DNA of 64,000 bases, from positions 744,001 through 808,000 of the forward strand of contig OZ241860.1 in the NCBI GenBank assembly GCA_965203195.1, read 5' to 3'. Both the position numbers and the translations under genes were made by a program. The number at the start of each line of letters is the position of its first letter. Within the stretch, counting starts at the first letter, position 1. Shown here in pieces: positions 16,409 to 24,618 of this stretch. Source of the stretch: Bin87 sp965203195. GTDB taxonomy: Bacteria > Chloroflexota > Dehalococcoidia > Lucifugimonadales > UBA3495. The notes under the pieces were generated by a model that saw only the letters and a program-made list of their open reading frames with translations, ran no database searches and was not told where the DNA came from.

Positions 16409-16993
16409 ATGAGCGGCCGGCGCCGGTTCCGGCCAAAACAGGCCGTTGTTCGCCGGCGAATGCGCCGGGCGCTGGCGGCGCCATTGCTGCTGCTGGCGGC
16501 GCTGGCAGTCGTCGCCGGCGCGGGCTGCGGCGCATCTACCGCCAATTCCGAACCCGTCTATGATTTTCCGATTGCGCTGTACCAGGGGGCGGACGCCGTG
16601 GGCGGCAGCGAAGCCCTGCGGCTTTCCGACTTGCGGGGGCAGCCCGTGATCCTCAATTTCTGGGCCGGCCTCTGCCCGCCCTGCCGCGCCGAAATGCCGG
16701 AGTTTCAGGCTTTCGCCGACGCATACGCCGGGCGCGCGCTGGTGGTGGGCGTTGACCTGGGGCAGTTTTTCAGCCTGGGCGGCCCGGATGACGCCAGGCG
16801 ATTGCTCAACGAGCTGGCTGTAACCTACCCGGCCGGCTACACCGAGGACGGCAATGTGACGCGGGAGCTGGCCGTAACCGGGCTGCCGGCTACCTTGTTC
16901 ATCACCCCCGACGGCAGCCTGCACCGCAGATGGGTCGGCGTGCTGGACGGCGACAAGCTGGCCGAAATCACCGACGCGATGCTGGCGGAGTAG
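16409..16993 (+). CDS. TlpA/ResA-like thiol-disulfide redox lipoprotein
   Basis: A 194-residue protein. Residues 21-40 are a signal sequence ending in the lipobox VAGAGC (Cys40). The thioredoxin fold follows, with the CPPC active site at residues 89-92 (FWAGLCPPCRAEMP) and the cis-Pro region GLPATLFI. This family keeps cysteines reduced outside the membrane, often for cytochrome c maturation; no cytochrome gene is adjacent. An ATG four codons earlier (16397) is possible; GGAAAG precedes the chosen start by a short spacing. It is 119 bp before tatD. Confidence 0.8.
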   Translation: MSGRRRFRPKQAVVRRRMRRALAAPLLLLAALAVVAGAGCGASTANSEPVYDFPIALYQGADAVGGSEALRLSDLRGQPVILNFWAGLCPPCRAEMPEFQAFADAYAGRALVVGVDLGQFFSLGGPDDARRLLNELAVTYPAGYTEDGNVTRELAVTGLPATLFITPDGSLHRRWVGVLDGDKLAEITDAMLAE

Positions 16994-17112
16994 GCCAAAG
17001 ACGCCCTTCCGCCCGGCGGCGTCCGGCCCGCGCCGGCGCCGGGACGGCGCGGATGCTATACTCGCTAGCGAAATCTTTTTGCCGGATTCCGGCTTTCCGG
17101 GAGGCCGCCCCT

Positions 17113-17979
17113 ATGCCCGCAGCGCCCATTTACTGCGACGCCCATACCCACCTGGACCAGTACGAACAGTTCGCCCCGGACGAAATCCCCGCCATCCTGG
17201 AGCGGGCGCAGGACGCCGGCGTGGGCCGCATCCTGCTGGCCGGCACGACTATTGAGTCCACGGAGCGCTGCATCGCCCTGGCCGGCGCGCATCCGATGTT
17301 CTACGCCGGGGTGGGCATCCACCCGATGCACGCCCGCGACCCGGTGGACGATGCGATGTACGCCCGGCTGGAAGCGCTGGCGCGGGACAACCCGCGGGTG
17401 GTCTGCGTCTCCGAAGTGGGGCTGGACTATCTGCCCGAATCGCCCGACCACGATACGCAGGAGCAGGTGTTTCGCGCGCACATTCATCTGGCGAAAAGCC
17501 TGGGGCTGCCCATCATCTTTCACTCGCGGGAATCGCACCCGGCGGTGTTCCGGGTGCTGCGGGAGGAGAACGCCGGGCAAGTGGGCGGGGCGATGCACTA
17601 TTTTCAGGGGGATTTGGCGACGGCGCGGGCCGCCATTGACGGCGGGTTTTTCATCTCCCTGGCGCGGCCGCTGACCCGGCTGCCGGAGCTGCGGGAAGTG
17701 GCGCGGCAGATTCCGCTGGAGCATATTGTCCTGGAAACGGACGCCTACCCGCAGCCCTTCAAAAAGTATCGCCACAACTGGACGGAACCCCGCCACCTGG
17801 CCGAAGTGGCCCAGTGCCTGGCTACGGTGAAAGGCGTATCGGTTGCGGAAGTGGCGGAAACCACCACCGCCAATTTGAGCCGGCTGCTGGGGCTGGACAT
17901 ACCCGCCGCGCCCGGCGGCGTTCCTTCGCAGCAAAACCCCTTGCAACAAAGCCCTTCGCAACAGAACCCCTTGCAGTAA
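17113..17979 (+). CDS. tatD: TatD-family metal-dependent hydrolase
   Basis: A 288-residue TIM-barrel hydrolase. Metal ligands are visible: HxH in CDAHTHLDQY, Glu in SEVGLDYLPE, His in IIFHSRES, His in MHYFQGD and Asp in LETDAYPQP. TatD proteins are Mg-dependent 3'-5' exonucleases acting on DNA and RNA ends. The start MPAAPIY is chosen because the barrel begins five residues later. The last 17 residues are a Gln/Pro-rich tail encoded by a tandem repeat, not part of the fold. The glycosylase gene starts 21 bp downstream, so a shared repair-related operon is possible. Confidence 0.83.
   Translation: MPAAPIYCDAHTHLDQYEQFAPDEIPAILERAQDAGVGRILLAGTTIESTERCIALAGAHPMFYAGVGIHPMHARDPVDDAMYARLEALARDNPRVVCVSEVGLDYLPESPDHDTQEQVFRAHIHLAKSLGLPIIFHSRESHPAVFRVLREENAGQVGGAMHYFQGDLATARAAIDGGFFISLARPLTRLPELREVARQIPLEHIVLETDAYPQPFKKYRHNWTEPRHLAEVAQCLATVKGVSVAEVAETTTANLSRLLGLDIPAAPGGVPSQQNPLQQSPSQQNPLQ
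17926..17978 (+). repeat. Tandem repeat in the tatD 3' end
   Basis: Two copies of a unit of about 27 nt (TCGCAGCAAAACCCCTTGCA and close variant) encode the tail SQQNPLQQSPSQQNPLQ. Confidence 0.6.
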
Positions 17980-18000
17980 AACGGCAAAGGAGCATTCCCA

Positions 18001-18477
18001 ATGGCCACGCAGCGCGCATATCCCCTGGATCGGGAACCGCCGGCGCAGGTGGTTCCGCAGAGTCTGAACGACTATCTGGAGGTGATGACCAAAGCGGTAT
18101 TCCAGAGCGGCATATCGTGGCGGGTAGTGGACGGCAAGTGGGCCGGCTTCCAGGCCGGGTTTCACGGGTTTGATGTGGGCGCCGTGGCCGCGATGGACGA
18201 GTCAGCCATTGACACGCTGGCCGCCGACCCGTCCATCATCCGCAACCGCCGCAAGATTGTCGCCACGGTGCATAACGCCCGGCGGCTGATTGAGCTGGAG
18301 GAGGAATACGGCGGCGACATCCGCAACTATCTGCGCGCCCACGCCGATTTTTACGCCGCGCTGAAAGACATCCGCAAGCAGTTCAAGTATATGGGCGACA
18401 CCGGAACCTACTACTGGCTGTATGTGCTGGGCGAGGATGTGCCCGACTACGGCGAGTTCTGCCGCCGGGGCCGGTGA
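18001..18477 (+). CDS. Divergent DNA-3-methyladenine glycosylase I-like protein
   Basis: A 158-residue protein of the TAG-like helix-hairpin-helix group. The FQSGISWRVVDGKWAGFQAG, DPSIIRNRRKIVATVHNAR and FKYMGDTGTYYW segments align with the QAGLSW, GIIRHRGKI..NA and FVGTTICYSFMQ regions of E. coli TAG. It lacks the first ~20 residues with Cys/His zinc ligands and the C-terminal zinc ligands. By alignment the base-recognition Glu of E. coli TAG is replaced by Ala. It may have altered specificity or be catalytically weak. Ribosome site AAAGGAG is 9 nt upstream. Confidence 0.7.
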   Translation: MATQRAYPLDREPPAQVVPQSLNDYLEVMTKAVFQSGISWRVVDGKWAGFQAGFHGFDVGAVAAMDESAIDTLAADPSIIRNRRKIVATVHNARRLIELEEEYGGDIRNYLRAHADFYAALKDIRKQFKYMGDTGTYYWLYVLGEDVPDYGEFCRRGR

Positions 18478-18609
18478 AACCCGGCCCGGGCCGCCGCCCT
18501 TTGACGCCCGGCGCCGGCAGCCGCAGCGTAGCCCGGCAAATCGGGCGGGTCATCGGACGAATACCGGGCAAAGACTGTCGGGCAAAGACTACCGGAGGAG
18601 GTTGACGCA

Positions 18610-19218
18610 ATGACTACTCCCGCAACCTGCCAGGTGGCCCTGAAGGAATGGGCCATCACCATCAAGGCGCTGGCCGACGGCGACCAGATTATGATGCTGC
18701 GCAAGGGCGGCATCCACGAGGAAGGCAAGGATTTCCGCGTGGTGCATCCCGAATTCCTGCTCTATCCCACTTACCTGCACCAGCGGGAGGATCTGCTGAA
18801 GGACAGCCACCGGCCCGCCCTGCGCCGGCTGCTGGCCGACCACCCCGCCGATGACGCCGCCGTTGCCTTTACCCACTGGGCGCGGGTGGAGGCGCTGCTG
18901 GAAGTTGACGGGCAAGGCACGGTGGACAGCCTGGCGCCCCATCACATCTGGACGGACGGCTACGCTCAATCCCGCCTGCGCTGGAAGCCGATGACGCCGC
19001 TGACGGTGATGCTGCTGCGGGTGTACCGGATGGAGACGCCGACCACGGCGCCGTTCCTGCCGGAGTACGGGGGCTGCAAGTCGTGGGTGGATGTTATCCC
19101 CACGGTGCGGCTGGGGGCGGCGGAGCCGGTGGTGGACGAGGCGCGGTTCGGGGAGATGCTGGCGGCGGTGCGGAGCGCCGTCGGCGACGCGGCGGCGGTG
19201 ACGGAGCGGCTGGGCTGA
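18610..19218 (+). CDS. DUF1802 family protein
   Basis: A 202-residue protein. The opening (ALKEWAITIKALADGDQIMM then LRKGGIHEEGKDF), followed by HPEFLLYPTYLHQREDLLK, is the DUF1802 signature. The family has no established function; conserved His, Glu and Arg suggest an enzyme or nucleotide-binding role. A GGAGGA ribosome site precedes the ATG. It is preceded by a 130-bp spacer without features. Confidence 0.75.
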   Translation: MTTPATCQVALKEWAITIKALADGDQIMMLRKGGIHEEGKDFRVVHPEFLLYPTYLHQREDLLKDSHRPALRRLLADHPADDAAVAFTHWARVEALLEVDGQGTVDSLAPHHIWTDGYAQSRLRWKPMTPLTVMLLRVYRMETPTTAPFLPEYGGCKSWVDVIPTVRLGAAEPVVDEARFGEMLAAVRSAVGDAAAVTERLG

Positions 19219-19319
19219 TTCCGGTCGGGGGGATTTATTTTTGGTGACACCTGCCCATTGACGCCCGCCGCCCCGGTCCGCTAAACCTGTGGCCATCCCC
19301 AATATTGGAGGTGGCAACA

Positions 19320-19637
19320 ATGGGACTGGACATCGGCGTCGTCAAAATTGAATACTTGGAACGGCCCGACCAGCCGATGTACGGCTTTATGCAGGACCTC
19401 ATGGCAGAGCCGGACATCGGAATCGACATGGATGATTTCGACGACGACTTCCCGACTTGGGATGCCACCGGCGAAGGCAACGCGTTCTACGAATTTGAGC
19501 GGGACGCCCTGCTCCGGCGCGCCGACGGCTGGGCAGTCAAAAAGAGGATTGACGCCGCTGACCGGGCCCGGCTGTTGCAGTGGGTCGACGATCTGCCCTG
19601 GCGGGGCGAGATCATAATGCTCCACCTGAACATCTGA
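19320..19637 (+). CDS. Acidic protein of unknown function upstream of a methyltransferase
   Basis: A 105-residue, strongly acidic protein (many Asp in the centre, IDMDDFDDDF). The start MGLDIGV has GGAGG 9 nt upstream. It ends 3 bp before the methyltransferase start, so it is cotranscribed with the R-M genes. No domain is recognised; it may be unrelated cargo. Confidence 0.55.
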   Translation: MGLDIGVVKIEYLERPDQPMYGFMQDLMAEPDIGIDMDDFDDDFPTWDATGEGNAFYEFERDALLRRADGWAVKKRIDAADRARLLQWVDDLPWRGEIIMLHLNI

Positions 19638-19640
19638 ACG

Positions 19641-20489
19641 ATGACTGCGACCAACGCAACCGAAACCGCCAACGCCGTCCTGCTGTTGGGCGACTGCCGC
19701 CAGGAGCTGGCGACAGTTGCCGACGAGTCCGTTGACCTCATCGTCACCTCGCCGCCCTACGCCAACCAGCGGGCGGCCAGCTACGGCGGCGTCAAGCCGG
19801 CCGATTATGTAGCGTGGTTCCTGCCCATCGCTGCCGAGCTGTACCGGGCGCTGAAACCGTCCGGCACCTTCGTCCTCAATATCAAAGAGCCGGCCGTCAA
19901 CGGAGAGCGGCACACCCATGTCATCGAGCTGATACTGGAAATGCGCCGCCAGCAGGGCTGGCTCTGGACGGAGGAATTCGTCTGGCACAAGAAAAACTGC
20001 TACCCGGGCAAGTGGCCCAACCGCTTCCGCGATTCCTGGGAACGGTTGTTGCAGTTCAACAAGCAGCGCAAATTCAAGATGAACCAGGAAGCCGTGATGG
20101 TGCCGGTGGGCGACTGGTACGACAACCGGATGCGAAACCTCAGCGAAACCGACCGGGTGCGTGATGAGTCCAGAGTCGGCAGCGGGTTCGGCAAAAAGGT
20201 GGAGAACTGGCTCGGGCGGGATATGGTGTATCCCACCAATGTCCTGCACCGCGCCACGGAGTGCGGCAACCGCAACCACAGCGCCGTGTTCCCTTACTGG
20301 CTGCCGGAATGGTTCATTGACCTGTTCACCGACGCCGGCGATACGGTGCTTGACCCGTTCATCGGTTCCGGCACCACCGCCTTCGCCGCCCTGGACAAGG
20401 GCCGGAAAGTCATCGGCATTGAAAAGCACGAGCCCTATTATCAGGCGCTCCGTGAGCAACTGATTAAGGATGCGAGGCTGGCATTATGA
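19641..20489 (+). CDS. Site-specific DNA methyltransferase (N4-cytosine/N6-adenine) of a PmeII-type R-M system
   Basis: A 282-residue beta-class amino methyltransferase. Motif IV is TSPPY (VDLIVTSPPYANQ), the form usual in N4-cytosine enzymes, and motif I is DPFIGSGTT near residue 238. Intermediate motifs PSGTFVLNIKE and RFRDSWERLLQF are typical. It should protect the target site of the PmeII-family nuclease encoded by the next gene. The stop overlaps the nuclease start (ATGA at 20486-20489), so expression is coupled with methyltransferase first. Target sequence is not inferable. Confidence 0.88.
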   Translation: MTATNATETANAVLLLGDCRQELATVADESVDLIVTSPPYANQRAASYGGVKPADYVAWFLPIAAELYRALKPSGTFVLNIKEPAVNGERHTHVIELILEMRRQQGWLWTEEFVWHKKNCYPGKWPNRFRDSWERLLQFNKQRKFKMNQEAVMVPVGDWYDNRMRNLSETDRVRDESRVGSGFGKKVENWLGRDMVYPTNVLHRATECGNRNHSAVFPYWLPEWFIDLFTDAGDTVLDPFIGSGTTAFAALDKGRKVIGIEKHEPYYQALREQLIKDARLAL

Positions 20490-21655
20490 ACGCCATCACT
20501 GACGCGCAAATCACGGCGTATGTGGAGGCGCACATCGGCACCTTTCACGACAAGCGGCTGGAATCCCTGGTCAATCTCAATTTGACCAAGTTGCTGGCCA
20601 AAAATCCGTACCTGTTTCGCAGCAAGAATCTGGTCATAGCCGGCGATTTGGTCAAATCGCTACTGGACGCTTACTTGAGCTCGCAGGAGGAAACGCTGTT
20701 CGGGGATTTTCTGGAAGGCTTGGCGATTTATGTTGCCGAGCAGGTTTGCGGCGGCTGGAAATCGGGTATCACCGGAATCGACCTGGAGTTTGTCCAGGAT
20801 GGTGCCAGGTACATCATTTCCATCAAATCCGGCCCTAATTGGGGCAACAGTTCCCAAATCAAAGATATGCGCGACGATTTCAGAACGGCAACCCGCGTTA
20901 TTCGGCAGGGCAACCTGAACACAAGGGTTGTCGCCGTGAACGGCTGCTGCTACGGACGGGATAGCAGGCCGGACAAAGGCGGCTATTTCAAGTACTGCGG
21001 GCAGGATTTCTGGGAGCTGGTTTCCGGCGACCGTAATTTGTACACTCGCATAATCGAGCCGCTGGGGCATAACGCCAGGCAGCGCAACGACGACTTTACG
21101 CAACGCTATGGCGCGGTCGTCAACCGATTTGTGCAGGAGTTCACCGAGCAGTTTTGCGACCCCAATGGCGCTATTGATTGGGACAAGCTGGTGCGGTACA
21201 GTTCGGCGACGACGCCACTGCTGTCGCTGCCGGCCGCAAAACGCGCAATCAACCGCTTACCGTCAGTCCTTAATGTATGTGATGCATTGCGCCAATGGGG
21301 CTATCCTGACCTGTCAGACAGCATTGAATTGCTGTCTGACAACGCCGGCGGCGCCAGCGGGAACCCGCTACCGGATTTGGGCAGTCTCAAAGGCTTTCTG
21401 ATGGTTCTGGGCACGGTAGAGTCTGATGGCAACATCAGCTTGACAACAACGCCTGAAGGGCTGATAACCGCCGAATGGGAGTTTGACGACCGCCGCAGCG
21501 CAACAGTTACATTCCTGGATGTTGACCGGGTAAGATTTGACGCTACCGGCATTGCCGGCGAGCCGATCCGCATCAGGAACAGCGAAGCCGGGGTTGCCCG
21601 GCGTGCCGCAGTCAAAAGGCTGGTTGAGGACCGCTTGTTCGTTTTGAGAATATGA
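20486..21655 (+). CDS. PmeII-family type II restriction endonuclease with extra C-terminal domain
   Basis: A 389-residue protein. Residues 1 to about 245 match the PmeII family: NPYLFRSKN, LVKSLLDAYLSSQEETLFGD, GIDLEFV..GARYIISIKSG (Asp...Lys core of the PD-(D/E)XK fold) and GPNWGNSSQ. This part cleaves unmodified DNA. From about 255 there is an added domain (NVCDALRQWGYPDLSDSIEL, GFLMVLGTVESDG, TPEGLITAEWEFDDR). It is clearly homologous to the protein of the next gene. The family normally ends near residue 250. G+C looks lower than in neighbouring genes, in line with transfer. Confidence 0.85.
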   Translation: MNAITDAQITAYVEAHIGTFHDKRLESLVNLNLTKLLAKNPYLFRSKNLVIAGDLVKSLLDAYLSSQEETLFGDFLEGLAIYVAEQVCGGWKSGITGIDLEFVQDGARYIISIKSGPNWGNSSQIKDMRDDFRTATRVIRQGNLNTRVVAVNGCCYGRDSRPDKGGYFKYCGQDFWELVSGDRNLYTRIIEPLGHNARQRNDDFTQRYGAVVNRFVQEFTEQFCDPNGAIDWDKLVRYSSATTPLLSLPAAKRAINRLPSVLNVCDALRQWGYPDLSDSIELLSDNAGGASGNPLPDLGSLKGFLMVLGTVESDGNISLTTTPEGLITAEWEFDDRRSATVTFLDVDRVRFDATGIAGEPIRIRNSEAGVARRAAVKRLVEDRLFVLRI

Positions 21656-21682
21656 CACCGGCCGGCCAAAGGATAATCGGAT

Positions 21683-22228
21683 ATGATTACACAGGAGCGC
21701 ATCATCCCCCGCCCCCTTTCCGCCGACGCCCTCGCCGCCATCGGTTCCACTGCCGAGGTGTGCGACATTCTGCGCGCCTGGGGCCGCCCCGATTTGGCGA
21801 CGCGCATCGCCTGGTTCGCCTCGGATGCGGATCTGGACGAGGGCGACGTCCCGCTTACCCTGGAAAGCGCGCTGGGGTTTCTGGCGTTTTTCGGGACGGT
21901 GGAGTCACCGGATGGCAAGGTGGATCTGGGTTGCGCGCCGGAGGGGTGGCTTTGCGCCGTCTGGCGTTTCCCCGACCTTCGTCGCGTCAGCCTCTGGTTT
22001 ATGAACTCCGACACCGTGATGTACGCCGCCCGCAAATCCGCCGGGCATTTCGCTGATCTCAACAATGGCAGCGAAGTTGGCAGACGCGCCTTGATCGCGG
22101 AACGACTACTGGAAACGGAGGAATGGTTCTCTTGGCACAGCGACAGCCCGGCCGGCGCGAACTGGCCCCAACGCACCACGTCGCCCGTTATTGCCGCCCC
22201 CGCGACATCGGAATGGACGGGCAGCTGA
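21683..22228 (+). CDS. Protein homologous to the C-terminal domain of the adjacent restriction enzyme
   Basis: A 181-residue protein. It shares VCDILRAWGRPDLATRIAWF, GFLAFFGTVESPDG, APEGWLCAVWRF and RALIAERLLE with residues 260-389 of the upstream nuclease, at the same spacing. I do not know a function for this domain. The last 36 residues are low in similarity and overlap the next gene. It starts 27 bp after the nuclease stop. A regulatory or immunity role beside the R-M pair is possible, as is a toxin-antitoxin-like pair with the following gene. Confidence 0.6.
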   Translation: MITQERIIPRPLSADALAAIGSTAEVCDILRAWGRPDLATRIAWFASDADLDEGDVPLTLESALGFLAFFGTVESPDGKVDLGCAPEGWLCAVWRFPDLRRVSLWFMNSDTVMYAARKSAGHFADLNNGSEVGRRALIAERLLETEEWFSWHSDSPAGANWPQRTTSPVIAAPATSEWTGS

Positions 22229-22581
22229 TTGAAACCGCTTTTACGCCGCGCCCCGGCGAGGCATATCTGTCCGCCAACTGGCTGGAGTATTTTCACGACT
22301 CCGACCGCCCCGTCCAAATCGCCGGCGTCCGGCGGGCGTTGACCGCCAAGGGCTTTCAACTCCGCCGCGCCGCCCGCTTTGCCGTTCTGAATGTAGGCGA
22401 TGCCGTCGCAATCTGCCGCGCCGGCTGCCCTGACGCCAACATCCGCATTGTCGCCCTGGGCGAAACCCGTGACCCCTCTCACGCCGGCATCTACGGCGTC
22501 GCCCCTCCGAATAACATCGCCATCGCCGCCCTCCTCGCCGCCGCCGTGGCCCCCGATGACGTCTATCCCGCCGTAATCTGA
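22123..22581 (+). CDS. Conserved protein of unknown function with LSANWLEYF motif
   Basis: A 152-residue protein overlapping the previous gene by 106 bp, which suggests that the true start is later or that the two are coupled. Motifs HHVARYCRPRD and EAYLSANWLEYFHD resemble a small family found beside uncharacterised partners in diverse bacteria. The C-terminal part (HAGIYGVAPPNNIAIAALLA) contains a conserved-looking HAGI segment. Function is unknown; the tight overlap with the preceding gene suggests a two-gene module. Confidence 0.55.
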   Translation: MVLLAQRQPGRRELAPTHHVARYCRPRDIGMDGQLIETAFTPRPGEAYLSANWLEYFHDSDRPVQIAGVRRALTAKGFQLRRAARFAVLNVGDAVAICRAGCPDANIRIVALGETRDPSHAGIYGVAPPNNIAIAALLAAAVAPDDVYPAVI

Positions 22582-22626
22582 TATTATGTAGCCGCTACTT
22601 ACCCCCAAAGCGAGGACGCGCCCGTT

Positions 22627-23634
22627 ATGAAATACCGCCAACTGCCCCGCACCGACCTGCTCCTCTCCGAAGTCGGCTTCGGCGTCTGGACGGTGGCCAC
22701 CAACTGGTGGGGCCGCATCCCGGAGGAAACCCGCCGCCAGCTGCTGGAGGAAGCCCTCGACCTGGGCATCAACTTCTTTGACACCGCCGACACCTATGGC
22801 GACGGCTACGGCGAGGAAATCCTCGCCAGGTTTATGGGCCACCGCCGCCACGATATGATCATCGCCACCAAGTTCGGCTACGACATCTACGACCAGACCA
22901 CGCCGCGCGTCGGCCACCAGGAACGGCCCCAGAAGTTTGAGCCCGACTTCATCCGCTTCGCCTGCGAGCAGTCCCTGCGCCGGCTCAAAACCGACTACAT
23001 TGACCTGTACCAGCTGCACAACCCGCGCATCGCCGCCATTGAGCAGGACGAAGTGTTTGAGACGCTGGAAGCGCTGCGGCACGAGGGCAAAATCCGCTAC
23101 TACGGCTCTGCCCTCGGCCCCGACATCGGCTGGTTTGAGGAAGGCCAGGCCAGTATGGAGGAACGGCAGGTCAGCAGCGTCCAGATTATTTACAGCATCC
23201 TGGAGCAGGATCCGGCCAAAGCCTTTTTCCCCATCGCCGCCAAAGAGCAGGTGGGGCTGCTGTCCCGCGTCCCCCACGCCTCCGAAGCGCTCACCGGGCG
23301 CTACGACGCCCCGCCGGAGTTTGACGAGTCGGATCACCGTTCCTTCCGGCGGCACCAGTGGCTCAAAGAGGCTCTGGTCAAGGTGGAACAGGTGAAGTTT
23401 CTGGCCGGCGAGGAAACGGGTCGCACCATGAGCCAGGCCGCCATCCAGTTCGTCCTCCACCAGCCCACCATCGTAAGCGTGCTGCCCAACTTTACCGCTC
23501 TGGACGAGCTCAAGGAATACAGCGACGCTGTAGCAACGCCGCCGCTTTCCGAGGGCGACCAGGCCATCATCGACGACCTGTGGGCGAACAATTTTTACCT
23601 TGAGGAACCGGAGCCGGAGTTCCGGGAAATCTGA
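22627..23634 (+). CDS. Aldo/keto reductase
   Basis: A 335-residue NADPH-dependent (beta/alpha)8 reductase. The catalytic tetrad positions are visible: Asp in FFDTADTYGDGYGEE, Tyr in the same segment, Lys in IATKFGY and His in LYQLHNPR. SLRRLKTDYIDLYQLH is the family motif. It reduces aldehydes or ketones of sugars or similar compounds. It starts the metabolic run that continues to 31.7 kb and is 72 bp before the dehydrogenase gene. Confidence 0.88.
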   Translation: MKYRQLPRTDLLLSEVGFGVWTVATNWWGRIPEETRRQLLEEALDLGINFFDTADTYGDGYGEEILARFMGHRRHDMIIATKFGYDIYDQTTPRVGHQERPQKFEPDFIRFACEQSLRRLKTDYIDLYQLHNPRIAAIEQDEVFETLEALRHEGKIRYYGSALGPDIGWFEEGQASMEERQVSSVQIIYSILEQDPAKAFFPIAAKEQVGLLSRVPHASEALTGRYDAPPEFDESDHRSFRRHQWLKEALVKVEQVKFLAGEETGRTMSQAAIQFVLHQPTIVSVLPNFTALDELKEYSDAVATPPLSEGDQAIIDDLWANNFYLEEPEPEFREI

Positions 23635-23706
23635 CCCGGCCGGGCGTCAGCCAAGCATTAGGGGACATTCCGGGGATATTCCGGAACACTCCGGGGAGAT
23701 GACAAG

Positions 23707-24618
23707 TTGACTGACCAAATCGGCTTTATTGGCCTGGGCCGTATGGGCCTGCCGATGTCCTACAATCTGCTGCGGGCCGGCTACGACCTTACTGTGCACA
23801 ACCGCAGCCAGGGCAAGGTGCGGCAGATCGCCGACGCCGGGGCCAGGGCGGCCGCCGGCAGCGCTGAAGTAGTCGCCGGCTGCGACATTGTGCTGGCCTG
23901 CCTGCCCGATGTGGCGACCTGCGAAAAGGTGCTGCTGGACGAAGCGCTGCCTTACGCCCGGCCCGGCCAGATTATCGTTGACCACAGCACCGTCGGCGTC
24001 GCCACCGCCAAAGCCTGCGCCGCCGCCGCCGAAGCGAAAGGCGCAATGTTCCTGGACGCGCCCATCAGCGGCGGCACGGAACGCGCCGCCGAAGGCGCCC
24101 TGACGATTATGGTCGGCGGCCCGGCGGAAGCCTACGCCCGGGCCCAGCCCGTCTTTGAGATTATGGGCGCCGTAGTGCGCCACGTCGGGCCCACCGGCGC
24201 GGGCGTTGCCGCCAAGCTGGTGAACCAGCTGCTGGTGGGCATCCACAAGGTGGCCGCCGCCGAAGCGATGCTGCTGGCCGCCAAATCCGGGGCCGACCCG
24301 GCCCTGGTCTTTGAGCTGGTCAACTCCGGCTGGGGGCAGAGCTTCATCCTGGGACGCAACGCCCCGGCGATGCTGGACCGGGATTTTGAGGGCATACGAA
24401 CCCAGCTGCGCGTCTTTCTGAAAGACCTGGGGCTGATCCAGGATCTGGCGCGGGATCTGGACACGCCCACCCCGGCCGGGGATGTGGCCTACCGCCTGTT
24501 CCACGAAGCGGTTGAGCAGGGACTGGGCGATCTGGACGGCGCCGCCATTGTGCTGCCCATGGAGGAACAGGCCGGGTTTCGGATACAACGCGCCGACGCA
24601 GGAGCAAGTGATGGCTGA
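23707..24618 (+). CDS. 3-hydroxyisobutyrate dehydrogenase-family NAD(P)-dependent oxidoreductase
   Basis: A 303-residue beta-hydroxyacid dehydrogenase. The Rossmann motif IGFIGLGRMGLPM opens the protein, the substrate motif FLDAPISGGTERAAEGAL follows at about 115, and the catalytic Lys is in GAGVAAKLVNQLL. Likely substrates are 3-hydroxyisobutyrate, tartronate semialdehyde or similar acids. Translation appears to start at TTG 23707, with GGAGA 8 nt upstream; no ATG lies in a suitable position. Its end overlaps the aminotransferase start by 8 bp. Confidence 0.87.
   Translation: MTDQIGFIGLGRMGLPMSYNLLRAGYDLTVHNRSQGKVRQIADAGARAAAGSAEVVAGCDIVLACLPDVATCEKVLLDEALPYARPGQIIVDHSTVGVATAKACAAAAEAKGAMFLDAPISGGTERAAEGALTIMVGGPAEAYARAQPVFEIMGAVVRHVGPTGAGVAAKLVNQLLVGIHKVAAAEAMLLAAKSGADPALVFELVNSGWGQSFILGRNAPAMLDRDFEGIRTQLRVFLKDLGLIQDLARDLDTPTPAGDVAYRLFHEAVEQGLGDLDGAAIVLPMEEQAGFRIQRADAGASDG

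Noticed and set aside
16409..16993. TlpA-like gene as part of a cytochrome c maturation cluster
   Set aside because: No ccd, ccs or cytochrome genes are nearby, so only the redox family is called.
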